DNA of 60,954 nt. Source: Ruminococcus sp. Its GTDB lineage: Bacteria > Bacillota > Clostridia > Oscillospirales > Ruminococcaceae. Of this stretch, positions 36,777 to 45,745 are shown piece by piece. How positions within the stretch are numbered: position 1 is the first letter of the stretch; the number at the start of each line of letters is the position of its first letter. The stretch spans positions 1 through 60,954 of the forward strand of contig JAFXXD010000036.1 in the NCBI GenBank assembly GCA_017542475.1. Reading direction: 5' to 3'. Under the pieces are notes generated by a model. The model saw only the letters and a program-made list of their open reading frames with translations, made no database searches and was not told where the DNA came from. The translations under genes and the position numbers were made by a program.

Positions 36777-36811
36777 AAAAGGGGACGCTGAGGACGTCCC
36801 CTAAAAAAGCT
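36777..36811 (-). terminator. glgP terminator resembling a REP-like stem-loop
   Basis: Read leftward: AGGGGACGTCC-TCA-GCGTCCCC then TTTTTT, immediately after the glgP stop. The stem closely resembles GGGACGCCGAGGACGGCGTCCC members of the dispersed stem-loop family. Confidence 0.8.
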
Positions 36812-36812
36812 T

Positions 36813-39218
36813 TTATCTGAGGTGCCAGATGTTGTCGGCGTACTCGGTAACAGCGCGGTCTGCGGAGAATATACCCGCTCCTGCGATGTTGTTGAGCGAC
36901 ATCTTCGCCCACTTCGGCTTGTCGTTGTAGCACTCGGTGATATATGCCTGTGCTCTTCTGTAGCTGTCGAAGTCAGCGAGCACCATATACGGGTCGCGCA
37001 GACGGAGTGAATCCGCAACGTCCACGAAGGTACATCCGTTGATGCCGTGGTACATACGCTCGATAGCCTCGTTTATCCTGCCGTCGTTCTTGAAGTAGCT
37101 CTGCGGGTCGTAGCCGCGTGCCTTGAGCTCGTTGACCTCGGGAGTTGTCATACCGAAGATGACGATGTTCTCGTCGCCGGCGGCTTCCTTTATCTCGATG
37201 TTCGCGCCGTCAAGAGTACCGAGGGTGATAGCTCCGTTGAGCATGAGCTTCATATTGCCCGTACCCGAAGCCTCGGTACCCGCGAGGGATATCTGCTCGG
37301 AGATATCAGCGGCAGGCATAAGGTGCTCGGACAGCGTTACGCAGTAGTTTTCGAGGAATACTACCTGCAGCTTGTCGGCGATACGGGGATTTTTTCTTAT
37401 CTCCTCGGAGATAGCCCATATCAGCTTGATTATCTGCTTTGCGAGGTAGTAGCCGGGAGCCGCCTTAGCCGCGAAGATGTAGGTCTTGGGCGTGAACGGA
37501 GCGTCGGGGTTGTTGAGCAGATAAGCGTAGTCCGCGAGGATATTCATAACATTGAGGTGCTGTCTCTTGTACTCGTGGAGACGCTTTACCTGAACGTCGA
37601 AAATGCTGTCGGTGTTGAGGACGATGCCGCTGTTCTTCTTGACGTACTTTGCGAAGCTCTCCTTAGCCTGCTTCTTCACGCCGAGGAGCTTGCTGAGCAC
37701 CTCCTTGTCGTTCTCGAACTTGCGGAACTTTTCGAGCTCTGCGCCGTCCTTGATAAACTTCGGACCGATAGTGTCCTTGAGGAGCTTGGTGAGCGCGGGG
37801 TTCGACTGGTACAGCCAGCGTCTGTAGGCGATACCGTTCGTTACGTTCTTGAACTTCTCGGGAGTGTTCTCGTACTCGTCGTGGAATACGGACTGCTTGA
37901 TTATCTCCGAGTGGAGCTTGGATACGCCGTTTACGCTGTGTGAAGCCGCAACGCAGAGAGTCGCCATGTGTATCATGTTGTCCTTGATTATGGACATACG
38001 GGTCGTCTTTGCGCTGTCGCCGCCGTTGCGCTCCATGAGCGACTGGCAGTAGCGGTTGTTTATCTCAACTATGATAGAGAATATTCTCGGAATGATGTGC
38101 TTTACGAGGTTTACGTCCCACTTCTCGAGCGCCTCTGCCATGACAGTGTGGTTGGTGTAGGCGAAGGTCTTGGTCACGATGTCCCATGCCTTGTCCCAGC
38201 CGTAGCCGCAGTCGTCGAGGAGGATGCGCATCAGCTCGGGGATAGCGAGGGTGGGGTGGGTGTCGTTGATGTGGATAGCCACCTTGTCAGCGAGGTTCTC
38301 GAGCGTGCCGTATACCATCATATGGTTGTTTACGATGTCGCCGATAGAAGCCGCGCAGAGGAAGTACTGCTGTCTCAGACGGAGGCTCTTGCCCTCGAGG
38401 TGGTTATCGTTGGGGTAGAGTATCTTCGAGATAGCGTTTGCTATGGAGTTCTGGGCAAGAGCACTCGCGTAGTCGCCCTTGTTGAACATCTTCATATCGA
38501 AGCTCGGAGCCTTCGCCGACCACAGACGGAGCACGGATACGCCCTCTCCGCCGTAGCCCGATACATACATATCATAAGGTGTGGCAACGACCGTATTGTA
38601 GTTCACGTGTGAGATATAGTGGTACTGGTTGTCCCAGTATTCCTGTAAGTCGCCCTCGAAGTGGATATCAATGGAGAGCTCGGGCTTGGGCACGAGCCAT
38701 ACGCTTCCGCCGGGGAGCCAGTTGTCGGGGAGCTCTGTCTGCCAGCCGTCCTCAAGCTTCTGCTGGAAGATGCCGTACTCGTAGCAGATGGAGTAGCCCA
38801 TTGCGGGGAAGCCCGTAGTTGCGAGACCGTCGAGGTAGCACGCGGCAAGTCTGCCGAGACCGCCGTTTCCGAGACCTGCGTCGGGCTCATATTCGTATAC
38901 CTTGTCGAGGTTGATGGTGTGCTCCTTGAGCATAGAGCGCACCTCGTCCGCGATGTCGAGGTTGTAGAGGCTTGTTTTGAGGGAGCGTCCCATAAGGAAT
39001 TCCATTGAGAGGTAGTATATCTGCTTGCCGCCGACAGAGTGGGTGTGGTTGATGAAGCTCTGTCTCTTTGAAGCGAGGATATCAACAACGATAGAAGAAA
39101 GGACCTGATATACCTGCTTATCGGAAGCCTCCTCGGGAGTTACGCTGTAGAGCGACTGGAGCTTCTTGGGGAAGTCCTGCTTTATCTGTTCAATAAGAGG
39201 GTTTGTTTTCTTTGCCAT
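36813..39218 (-). CDS. glgP: Glycogen/alpha-glucan phosphorylase
   Basis: The enzyme removes terminal glucose from alpha-1,4-glucans as glucose-1-phosphate, using pyridoxal phosphate. The 801-residue protein has the ends and motifs of the GT35 family: YEPDAGLGNGGLGRLAACYLDGLAT near residue 110, AAKAAPGYYLAKQIIKLI, and the PLP-lysine region EASGTGNMKLMLNGAITLGTLDGANIEI near residue 640. The length matches bacterial GlgP. It has its own promoter and an overlapping CGGAGAT ribosome site and terminator. Together with the GH13 gene and cellobiose phosphorylase it makes this a phosphorolytic sugar-use region. Confidence 0.95.
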   Translation of the reverse strand: MAKKTNPLIEQIKQDFPKKLQSLYSVTPEEASDKQVYQVLSSIVVDILASKRQSFINHTHSVGGKQIYYLSMEFLMGRSLKTSLYNLDIADEVRSMLKEHTINLDKVYEYEPDAGLGNGGLGRLAACYLDGLATTGFPAMGYSICYEYGIFQQKLEDGWQTELPDNWLPGGSVWLVPKPELSIDIHFEGDLQEYWDNQYHYISHVNYNTVVATPYDMYVSGYGGEGVSVLRLWSAKAPSFDMKMFNKGDYASALAQNSIANAISKILYPNDNHLEGKSLRLRQQYFLCAASIGDIVNNHMMVYGTLENLADKVAIHINDTHPTLAIPELMRILLDDCGYGWDKAWDIVTKTFAYTNHTVMAEALEKWDVNLVKHIIPRIFSIIVEINNRYCQSLMERNGGDSAKTTRMSIIKDNMIHMATLCVAASHSVNGVSKLHSEIIKQSVFHDEYENTPEKFKNVTNGIAYRRWLYQSNPALTKLLKDTIGPKFIKDGAELEKFRKFENDKEVLSKLLGVKKQAKESFAKYVKKNSGIVLNTDSIFDVQVKRLHEYKRQHLNVMNILADYAYLLNNPDAPFTPKTYIFAAKAAPGYYLAKQIIKLIWAISEEIRKNPRIADKLQVVFLENYCVTLSEHLMPAADISEQISLAGTEASGTGNMKLMLNGAITLGTLDGANIEIKEAAGDENIVIFGMTTPEVNELKARGYDPQSYFKNDGRINEAIERMYHGINGCTFVDVADSLRLRDPYMVLADFDSYRRAQAYITECYNDKPKWAKMSLNNIAGAGIFSADRAVTEYADNIWHLR

Positions 39219-39338
39219 ATAAAATCTCCGTTCTGTCGTAAAATGCGACGAAATTACTGCTTGTATAAATATTATCCCTATGTGCCGACGTTAAATTGCT
39301 GAATTCCCGCTGCTGCGATTACAAGTAGTATATATGAT

Positions 39339-39367
39339 ATTGTACCACTTTTTCGCGTTTTTTTCAA
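39339..39367 (-). promoter_or_regulatory. glgP promoter
   Basis: Read leftward: TTGAAA (39362-39367), 17-bp spacer, TACAAT (39339-39344), extended TGG. The remaining AT-rich bases up to 39589 hold no gene that I can support. Confidence 0.7.
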
Positions 39368-39589
39368 CTGTATAATTCAACAAATATTTATCAACGTAAT
39401 TTACATATTACTGAAAAACCGTTGCAAAAATCGTCGCTGTGCAAAAATAAAATCCAATTTTTTTGTGTGAATCGCCAAATATGCACTTTCGGACAAGTCC
39501 CGATTTGCGTATTTTGCCTATGTCAAAATCACACGAGCGCCCTGCCTATATATTTAAAAAATAAAACTTGCAAAAACAGTAAAAAACAT

Positions 39590-39618
39590 TTGAAATTTCG
39601 GGGAATATGTGATATAAT
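39590..39618 (+). promoter_or_regulatory. Promoter of the S26-like gene
   Basis: TTGAAA (39590-39595), 17-bp spacer, TATAAT (39613-39618), extended TGa. Confidence 0.75.
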
Positions 39619-39696
39619 ATACTTACTTACATTTTCCTCACGGAAAAATGATTGTGTAGGAACAAAGAAATAAAAAAAGAGAGGATATGATACCCA

Positions 39697-40896
39697 ATGG
39701 AAAAGAAAAAAGGTTTGTTCATACTCAAACTGTTCATCATCATTATCTGCGTTTCGTCTGTCATCGTTTCGCTGGCAGTGAATATCCTGTTCACAAGGAA
39801 CAGCACTCCCCACCTCTTCGGCAGATATATCTACGTTGTCGGCGAGGACAACCCTATGCCGAGCGATGTTTCATCGGGTTCCGCCCTGCTCGCAAAGGAA
39901 GCTGACGGCGTCAGCCTCGCAGTCGGCGACATCGTCCTCTGCTACCCCGCCGATAACCCCGACAAGCTCTGCCTCAGAAGCATCAACTACATCGTTGAAG
40001 CCGAGGAGGGCTCGGAGGAGAGATACTACACCAAGGACGCCATCCACGAGGATACAGTCGATTCCATCGCCAAGAACAAGGTAGTCGCAATATGCACGGG
40101 CTACCCCGAGAGCCCCGAGCTCGGCGCTTTCATCAAATTCGGTCAGAGCATCAAGGGTATCCTTATTATGCTCGTTGCCGCAAGCATCATACTTGTAATA
40201 TTCATCATCGCTGCTATCGCCAAGGCTGTCAGCGGCAAGGACGATATGGACGAGGAGTTCGACTTCTACGAGTATCAGGACGAGGACGGCACTCCCAAGA
40301 AGGCTTTCAGGAAGAACAGCGAGCCTGCTTATGACGCACCTCAGGACAATTACGCTGCCTCTGAGCTCGAGCGCAAGAAGATGTCCATCGCCGAGAACTT
40401 CAGCCAGAAGGAAGTCAACCACGATTCTCCCTATCAGAAGGAGAAGGAGCGCACGATGCAGTTCAAGGCTCAGAAGGGAAGCCTGTCGAATACGACCTCG
40501 TTCCCGACCTCGAGCAGCTCCGCAGAATCGTCGTTCGCCGCAAGAAACCTCAGCGCACAGTCATCTACAGCTCCCACAGCTGACGCGCTCCGCGAGGAGA
40601 TGCTCAGAAAGACCGCAGAGGCTGAGCGTACGGGACAGTTCGCACCTCCCTCGGAGAGCGCAGTTCCCGATAATACAGGCGTTCTTTCGACCTCAGCTCT
40701 CGAGCAGATGACCAAGGCCGACGCTCCCGCATACAGTGCACCCGCTCGTCCCGCGGCTGCTCCCAAGAAGGACAGCACACCCGATATCTCCGATATCATC
40801 AGCAAGACAGAGTCCCGCACAAGGACAAAGGATCCCTCGGATATGTCCGTGGACGACCTCCTCAAGATGATAGAGAGCGAGAAGAACAAGCTCTGA
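39697..40896 (+). CDS. Degenerate S26B signal-peptidase-like membrane protein with long disordered tail
   Basis: A 399-residue protein. TM1 is at about 8-30, a ~120-residue extracytoplasmic domain follows, TM2 is at about 150-175, and the last ~220 residues are hydrophilic, Ser/Ala/Pro/Glu-rich and probably disordered. The extracytoplasmic part follows the archaeal/SipW-type signal peptidase layout: LAVGDIVLCYPADNPDKLCLRSINYIVEAEEGSEERYYTKDAIHEDTVDSIAKNKVVAICTGYPESPELGAFI. The catalytic serine motif (SGSMxP) is replaced by EDNPMP, and the histidine of the HRI motif is not present (CLRSI). It is probably a non-catalytic relative with a scaffolding or binding role. Confidence 0.6.
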   Translation: MEKKKGLFILKLFIIIICVSSVIVSLAVNILFTRNSTPHLFGRYIYVVGEDNPMPSDVSSGSALLAKEADGVSLAVGDIVLCYPADNPDKLCLRSINYIVEAEEGSEERYYTKDAIHEDTVDSIAKNKVVAICTGYPESPELGAFIKFGQSIKGILIMLVAASIILVIFIIAAIAKAVSGKDDMDEEFDFYEYQDEDGTPKKAFRKNSEPAYDAPQDNYAASELERKKMSIAENFSQKEVNHDSPYQKEKERTMQFKAQKGSLSNTTSFPTSSSSAESSFAARNLSAQSSTAPTADALREEMLRKTAEAERTGQFAPPSESAVPDNTGVLSTSALEQMTKADAPAYSAPARPAAAPKKDSTPDISDIISKTESRTRTKDPSDMSVDDLLKMIESEKNKL

Positions 40897-40904
40897 TAAG
40901 ACCG

Positions 40905-40937
40905 CGAGCCCGAAGCTTTTGCTTCGGGCTTTTTTGT
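40905..40937 (+). terminator. Terminator after the S26-like gene
   Basis: GAGCCCGAAGC / GCTTCGGGCTT stem with a short T loop and TTTTTT. Confidence 0.9.
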
Positions 40938-40981
40938 TGTTCTGCGCGGAGATAAGCCCGCGGGCAGGCAATGGGAACAGA

Positions 40982-41054
40982 TGTAGGGGCGGATGCCCAC
41001 ATCCGCCCGTATTATATGCGATTATGCGGGGCGATGTAGGCATCGCCCCCTACA
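40982..41054. repeat. Two CCCTACA-type stem-loops in inverted orientation
   Basis: GTAGGGGCGGATG...CATCCGCCC (40982-41010) and GGGGCGATG-TAG-GCATCGCCCCCTACAC (41026-41054). They form a head-to-head pair like the two copies inside the RAYT gene. Confidence 0.8.
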
Positions 41055-41108
41055 CAATGTTAGTTTGTACTGCTTCGGTGCTCGCAGGACGCCGAAGCTG
41101 GCAAAGGC

Positions 41109-41137
41109 TTGCTATTTCCGAAACTATATGTTATAAT
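41109..41137 (+). promoter_or_regulatory. Promoter of the cyclophilin-like gene
   Basis: TTGCTA (41109-41114), 17-bp spacer, TATAAT (41132-41137). Confidence 0.7.
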
Positions 41138-41165
41138 ATGTATAACTATTGTTTGAGGTGCAGAA

Positions 41166-41972
41166 ATGAAAAAATCCCGCAGGATAATCCTTATCATTAT
41201 TATAGCTTCGGCGCTGATGTTCGGAGCAACTATCGTGCTGCTCTATCTTTCGGCAAAAAGGCAGCAGAATGACCGCTACATCACCATAGACCCCGACACG
41301 ATACAGCTCGTGCAGCTTGAGGCTCCCGAGGAGGGCGACCCTATCGCTATCGTCGATACATCGCTCGGAGAGCTGCGCTTCGTGCTCTATCCCGACCGCT
41401 CGCCCAATGCCGTGAAGAACTTCACCGAGCTCGCAGAGAGCGGCTGGTACGATAATACCTACGTTTTCGACTCTATGGAAGGCATTTGCGTCTCCGCGGG
41501 CTGTAAGCAGAAGAACGGCGACCTCACTGCGAACTACGACGAGTCACACGAAAAGGTCGAGCGCGAGCTCAGTCAGGACCTGTGGCCCTTCCGCGGAGCT
41601 GTGTGTATGCTCAATACCGCCAAGGACAGCACCTTCGAAAACAAGCTGCTCGGCGGCGGACAGTTCTACAACGGCAGCTGCTTTATGTTCATCGACGAGG
41701 TGGAGCTCGACGACGATTCCAAGCAGGAGCTCCTCGACGCCTCTGACAACAAGGAGCTCGGACAGGCTTTCATCGACCGCGGCGGAGTGCCGAATCTATC
41801 ACAGCAGATGACCGTTATAGGGCAGGTATACGAGGGGCTTGAGGTCATCGACGCGCTGACCTCGCTCGAGACCGAAAACAACGGAAAATATATGATACCC
41901 AAGGAAGATATTATGATAAATTCAGTAAAAATTGATACCTATTCCGCTGAAAACAGCTCGGATATCAAGTGA
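41166..41972 (+). CDS. Membrane-anchored cyclophilin-like protein, active site degenerate
   Basis: A 268-residue protein. An N-terminal membrane anchor (residues 6-27) precedes a cyclophilin-type domain: GELRFVLYPDRSPNAVKNFTELAESGWYDNTYVF... GGGQFYNGSCFMF... GGVPNLSQQMTVIGQVYEGLEVIDALTS. The FHRVI..FMIQGG active-site segment of cyclophilins is replaced by VFDSMEGICVSAG, so the catalytic arginine and glutamine are missing. It is probably a chaperone-like or binding protein rather than an active prolyl isomerase. A separate promoter drives the related two-domain gene 180 bases downstream. Confidence 0.75.
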   Translation: MKKSRRIILIIIIASALMFGATIVLLYLSAKRQQNDRYITIDPDTIQLVQLEAPEEGDPIAIVDTSLGELRFVLYPDRSPNAVKNFTELAESGWYDNTYVFDSMEGICVSAGCKQKNGDLTANYDESHEKVERELSQDLWPFRGAVCMLNTAKDSTFENKLLGGGQFYNGSCFMFIDEVELDDDSKQELLDASDNKELGQAFIDRGGVPNLSQQMTVIGQVYEGLEVIDALTSLETENNGKYMIPKEDIMINSVKIDTYSAENSSDIK

Positions 41973-42040
41973 AAATCAAGCAATTTCGGCTTGTTTTATC
42001 GAAGATTTGTCATAATATACCAAAAAATCACGTGAAAGTA

Positions 42041-42069
42041 TTTACAAGTAAGTTTTTTTGTAGTATAAT
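42041..42069 (+). promoter_or_regulatory. Promoter of the two-domain cyclophilin gene
   Basis: TTTACA (42041-42046), 17-bp spacer, TATAAT (42064-42069). Confidence 0.75.
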
Positions 42070-42155
42070 GTATAGGTTGAGATGTAAACTAATTATGTCT
42101 TTTCATACCTTATAATATGAAAAACAGTTCGCATACACTTTTAAGGAGTGAAATA

Positions 42156-43676
42156 ATGCTTAAAAAGAAGATATTTGCTGTTGCCCTCTGCGCTGTTATG
42201 GCGGCTTCTGCGGGCGTAAGCTGCGGAAAGGACATCGAGATAAGCGACAGCGGCTCCTCCGCTTCGGAGACTGTCGTTGCCGAAAATGTCGATATTATGA
42301 ACTTCACCGCTCCCGAGCAGGGCGACACCATCATCGAGATGAACATCAGGGACTACGGCACTGTCAAGTTCCGCCTCTTCCCCGAGTACGCCGAAAAGGG
42401 CGTTGAGAACTTCGTAGACCTCGCAAAGAAGGGCTACTACGACGGGCTCACCTTCCACCGCGTTATCAGGGACTTTATGATACAGGGCGGCGACCCGACA
42501 GGTACAGGCTCGGGCGGCGAATCCGTATGGGGCGGAAGCTTCGACGGCGGCACAGACCCGCATCTCGCTCACGTTGCAGGAGCTCTCGCATATGCGAATT
42601 CGCAGGGCACCAATACTGACGGAAGCCAGTTCTACATCGTGACGGGCGTGCAGAATATCACCGACGATTACTTCACCAATTACGAGCAGTACGGCGCGTC
42701 CTTCTCGGAAAAGCAGAAGGAGATATACAAGCAGGTCGGCGGCGTTCCCACGCTTGACGGAAACTATACCGTTTTCGGTCAGGTCATCGACGGGCTCGAC
42801 ATCGTATTCAAGGCTCAGTATGTAGCTACCAATGCCAACGACAAGCCCCTCGGAGACGGTATCATCATCGACTCCGTGAAGGTGACAGAGTATAACGGCG
42901 AGGATATCAGGTGGTACCTCAAGGATTACGACTATGACGACCCCACAAAGCAGGATATCGCGAACTATACAGCTCCTGCCGAGGGCGAGACGATAGTCAA
43001 TATGAAGATAAAGGACTTCGGCGACGTAAAGTTCAGATTCTTCCCCGAGTACGCTCCCGAGGGCGTTGAGAACTTCATCACCCACGCCAAGGAGGGCTAC
43101 TACGACGGTCTGACCTTCCACCGCGTTATCAAGGACTTTATGATACAGGGCGGCGACCCCGAGGGCACAGGCAGAGGCGGTGAGTCCATCTGGGGCGGCA
43201 AGTTCGACGGCGGCAAATACTTCAATCTTATCCATGTTCCGGGCGCTCTGGCATATGCTAATTCACAGGGCACGTCTACGGACGGCAGCCAGTTCTATAT
43301 AGTAACGGGTCAGGAGTGCTCTTCTGACTTCCTCAGCAATTACTCCTGCACCGACGCAGCCAAGGAAGCGTACACCACATACGGCGGTGCACCGTGGCTC
43401 GACGGTAAATATACGGTATTCGGTCAGGTCATCGACGGACTTGACGTCGTATTCAAGGTGCAGAACGTTACAACAGGCGACAGCGACAAGCCGCTTGAGG
43501 ACGTTATCATCGAATCAATGACGGTCGAGGAGTATGACGGCTCGCCTGTACGCTGGTATATCACCGATTACGACGGCACTGAGGAGACTACCGAGGAGGA
43601 GACCACCGAGGAAGCTGCCGAAGAAGAGACTACCGAGGCTGAAACAACAGAGGCTTCAACAGAAGCAGCCGAATAA
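42156..43676 (+). CDS. Secreted lipoprotein with two cyclophilin-type prolyl isomerase domains
   Basis: From the ATG at 42156 (AAGGAG site) the protein has 506 residues. A signal peptide ends near SAGVSC, a weak lipobox with cysteine at about residue 23. Two homologous cyclophilin domains follow, at about 50-270 and 290-480. Each keeps the active-site segment (FHRVIRDFMIQGGDPTGTGSGGESVWGG and FHRVIKDFMIQGGDPEGTGRGGESIWGG) and the GSQFYIVTG segment. The tail is a low-complexity run of Glu/Thr (ETTEEETTEEAAEEETTEAET). It should catalyse prolyl cis-trans isomerisation on secreted proteins at the membrane face. Fused double cyclophilins are uncommon; internal duplication is likely. Confidence 0.88.
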   Translation: MLKKKIFAVALCAVMAASAGVSCGKDIEISDSGSSASETVVAENVDIMNFTAPEQGDTIIEMNIRDYGTVKFRLFPEYAEKGVENFVDLAKKGYYDGLTFHRVIRDFMIQGGDPTGTGSGGESVWGGSFDGGTDPHLAHVAGALAYANSQGTNTDGSQFYIVTGVQNITDDYFTNYEQYGASFSEKQKEIYKQVGGVPTLDGNYTVFGQVIDGLDIVFKAQYVATNANDKPLGDGIIIDSVKVTEYNGEDIRWYLKDYDYDDPTKQDIANYTAPAEGETIVNMKIKDFGDVKFRFFPEYAPEGVENFITHAKEGYYDGLTFHRVIKDFMIQGGDPEGTGRGGESIWGGKFDGGKYFNLIHVPGALAYANSQGTSTDGSQFYIVTGQECSSDFLSNYSCTDAAKEAYTTYGGAPWLDGKYTVFGQVIDGLDVVFKVQNVTTGDSDKPLEDVIIESMTVEEYDGSPVRWYITDYDGTEETTEEETTEEAAEEETTEAETTEASTEAAE

Positions 43677-43757
43677 GCATATACCTATTAAATTTGTGAC
43701 AAAAGAAAGAGGTCGGGAAGAGATAGATATACCCCGACAAATAAGGAGAGAATTCAT

Positions 43758-45059
43758 TTGGATAAGTTTGTGATAAAAGGCGGCAGACGCCTTGAAGGTG
43801 AAGTCACCATCAGCGGTGCGAAGAATGCGGCAGTTGCGATACTTCCCGCAGTTATACTTTCCGACGAGCCCTGCGTCATCGAGAACGTTCCCTCGATAAG
43901 CGACGTCAATATCTGCGTGCAGATACTCAGAGAAATGGGCGCGGACGTACAGTCCGTCGGCAAGGACGCCTACCGCATAGACCCCACCACTATCAACAAG
44001 GTCTGCGTACCCTATGAGTACGCGAGAAAAATGCGTGCTTCCTACTACTTCCTCGGAGCTCTGCTCGGCAAGTACAACAAAGCCCGCGTTTCGATGCCCG
44101 GCGGATGTCCGCTCGGCGACAGACCGATAGACCAGCACCTCAAGGCTTTCTCGGCTCTCGGAGCTGAGTACACGCTCAGTCAGGGAATGATAGACCTCAG
44201 GGCTGACCAGCTCAGAGGCGCTCAGATATTCTTCGACGTTGTCACCGTAGGCGCTACGATGAACGCTATGCTCGCAGCTGTAAAGGCTGAGGGACTCACC
44301 GTTATCGAAAACGCAGCCAAGGAGCCCCACATCGTTGACCTCGCAAACTTCCTCAACTCTATGGGCGCCAACATCATGGGCGCAGGTACGGACGTCATCA
44401 AGGTAAGAGGCGTCGAGCACCTCCACGGCACGACCTACTCCGTTATCCCCGACCAGATAGAGGCGGGCACGTTTATGGTGGCTATCGCCGCTACTAAGGG
44501 CGACGCTATCGTCAAGAACGTTATCCCCAAGCACCTTGAGTCCATAACAAAGAAGCTCGAGAAGATAGGCGTGAATATAGAGCAGTACGACGACAGTATC
44601 CGCGTGTGGGTGGACGGTCCGCTCGTGAAGGCGAACATCAAGACCGCTCCTCACCCGGGCTTCCCGACGGATATGCAGTCGCAGATAGCTACCCTGCTCA
44701 CTCTCGCGGAGGGCACGAGCATCATCACCGAAAACATATGGGAACAGCGCTTCCGCTACGTTGACGAGCTCAGACGTATGGGCGCGGACATAACCGTGAA
44801 CGGCAAGGTCGCTCTCATCGAGGGCACAGGCAGGCTTATGGGAGCTCCCGTGAAGGCGTGCGACCTCAGAGCAGGCGCGGCTCTCATCATCGCGGGTCTC
44901 GCGGCAAGCGGCGTCACCGAGATAGAGGACATCTTCCATATCGAGCGCGGTTATGACTGTATGGAGGGCAAGCTCAGAGCTATGGGCGCTGACATCGAAA
45001 AGGTAAGCGTCCCCGACAAGCCCAATACACAGACCGAAAACAGCAAGGCAGCTGTATAA
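43758..45059 (+). CDS. murA: UDP-N-acetylglucosamine 1-carboxyvinyltransferase
   Basis: MurA transfers enolpyruvate from PEP to UDP-GlcNAc, the first committed step of peptidoglycan synthesis. The 433-residue protein has KNAAVAILPA at the N-terminus (Lys22 region), the fosfomycin-target cysteine in MPGGCPLGDRPIDQHL near residue 115, the general-base aspartate region IPDQIEAGTFM and PHPGFPTDMQSQ. The start is TTG with an AAGGAGAG site. It follows the cyclophilin gene by 81 bases without a terminator. Firmicutes often have two MurA paralogues; which one this is cannot be decided here. Confidence 0.95.
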   Translation: MDKFVIKGGRRLEGEVTISGAKNAAVAILPAVILSDEPCVIENVPSISDVNICVQILREMGADVQSVGKDAYRIDPTTINKVCVPYEYARKMRASYYFLGALLGKYNKARVSMPGGCPLGDRPIDQHLKAFSALGAEYTLSQGMIDLRADQLRGAQIFFDVVTVGATMNAMLAAVKAEGLTVIENAAKEPHIVDLANFLNSMGANIMGAGTDVIKVRGVEHLHGTTYSVIPDQIEAGTFMVAIAATKGDAIVKNVIPKHLESITKKLEKIGVNIEQYDDSIRVWVDGPLVKANIKTAPHPGFPTDMQSQIATLLTLAEGTSIITENIWEQRFRYVDELRRMGADITVNGKVALIEGTGRLMGAPVKACDLRAGAALIIAGLAASGVTEIEDIFHIERGYDCMEGKLRAMGADIEKVSVPDKPNTQTENSKAAV

Positions 45060-45067
45060 GTAAAGCT

Positions 45068-45096
45068 ATCCCCCGACCGTCGGTCGGGGGATTTTT
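45068..45096 (+). terminator. murA terminator
   Basis: ATCCCCCGACCG / CGGTCGGGGGAT perfect stem followed by TTTTT. Confidence 0.92.
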
Positions 45097-45110
45097 ACGT
45101 GTATGACGCA

Positions 45111-45138
45111 GAAGGGACGGCTGAGCCGTCCCTTTTTT
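45111..45138. terminator. recR-side terminator
   Basis: AAGGGACGGCT / AGCCGTCCCTT short-loop stem with T-tract on the right, lying between convergent murA and recR. Confidence 0.75.
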
Positions 45139-45739
45139 ACATATTATTGCGGTTTTCGAGCGCCTTGTACAGCGTAACCTCGTCCGCGTATTCGAGAATG
45201 CCGCCGACGGGCAGTCCGAATGCAAGGCGCGACACCTTCACCCCGAGCGGCTTGAGCAGCCCCGCCACGTACAGAGCCGTAGCGTCGCCCTCCACCGTGG
45301 GATTCGTCGCCATTATTACCTCCTCGACGCCGCCCTTTGCAATACGTGCGAGGAGCTCCTTGATGCGGAGCTTGTCGGGAGTTACGCCGTCCATAGGCGA
45401 GAGCAGCCCGTGAAGCACGTGGTACACGCCGTTATACTCGCGGGTGCGCTCAAAGGCGGTCACGTCCTTGGGCCCCTCGACCACGCATATCACGCTTTTG
45501 TCGCGCTCGTCGTCGTCGCATATGGGACATATCTCGCGCTCCGTCAGGTTCTGGCAGACATTGCAGCAGCGCACGTTCTTCTTCGCGTCGAGCAGAGCCT
45601 GCGCGAATTCCGCCACCGCGCCCTCGTCCATAGACATAACGTGGTAGGCGAGCCGCTGTGCCGATTTCATACCGATACCCGGCAGAGAAGCGAACTTTTC
45701 CGCCAGTATCACCAGCGGAAGAGCGTTATGGTCGGGCAT
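45137..45739 (-). CDS. recR: Recombination mediator RecR
   Basis: RecR acts with RecF/RecO to load RecA at gaps. The 200-residue protein has the helix-hairpin-helix region LAEKFASLPGIGMKSAQRLAYHV, the four-cysteine zinc finger CCNVCQNLTEREICPICDD and the Toprim motif ICVVEGPKDVTAFERT with downstream EVIMATNPTVEGDATALY. The length is standard. It is the last gene of the classical dnaX-ybaB-recR operon, 6 bases after ybaB. Confidence 0.96.
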   Translation of the reverse strand: MPDHNALPLVILAEKFASLPGIGMKSAQRLAYHVMSMDEGAVAEFAQALLDAKKNVRCCNVCQNLTEREICPICDDDERDKSVICVVEGPKDVTAFERTREYNGVYHVLHGLLSPMDGVTPDKLRIKELLARIAKGGVEEVIMATNPTVEGDATALYVAGLLKPLGVKVSRLAFGLPVGGILEYADEVTLYKALENRNNM

Positions 45740-45745
45740 AGCCTA

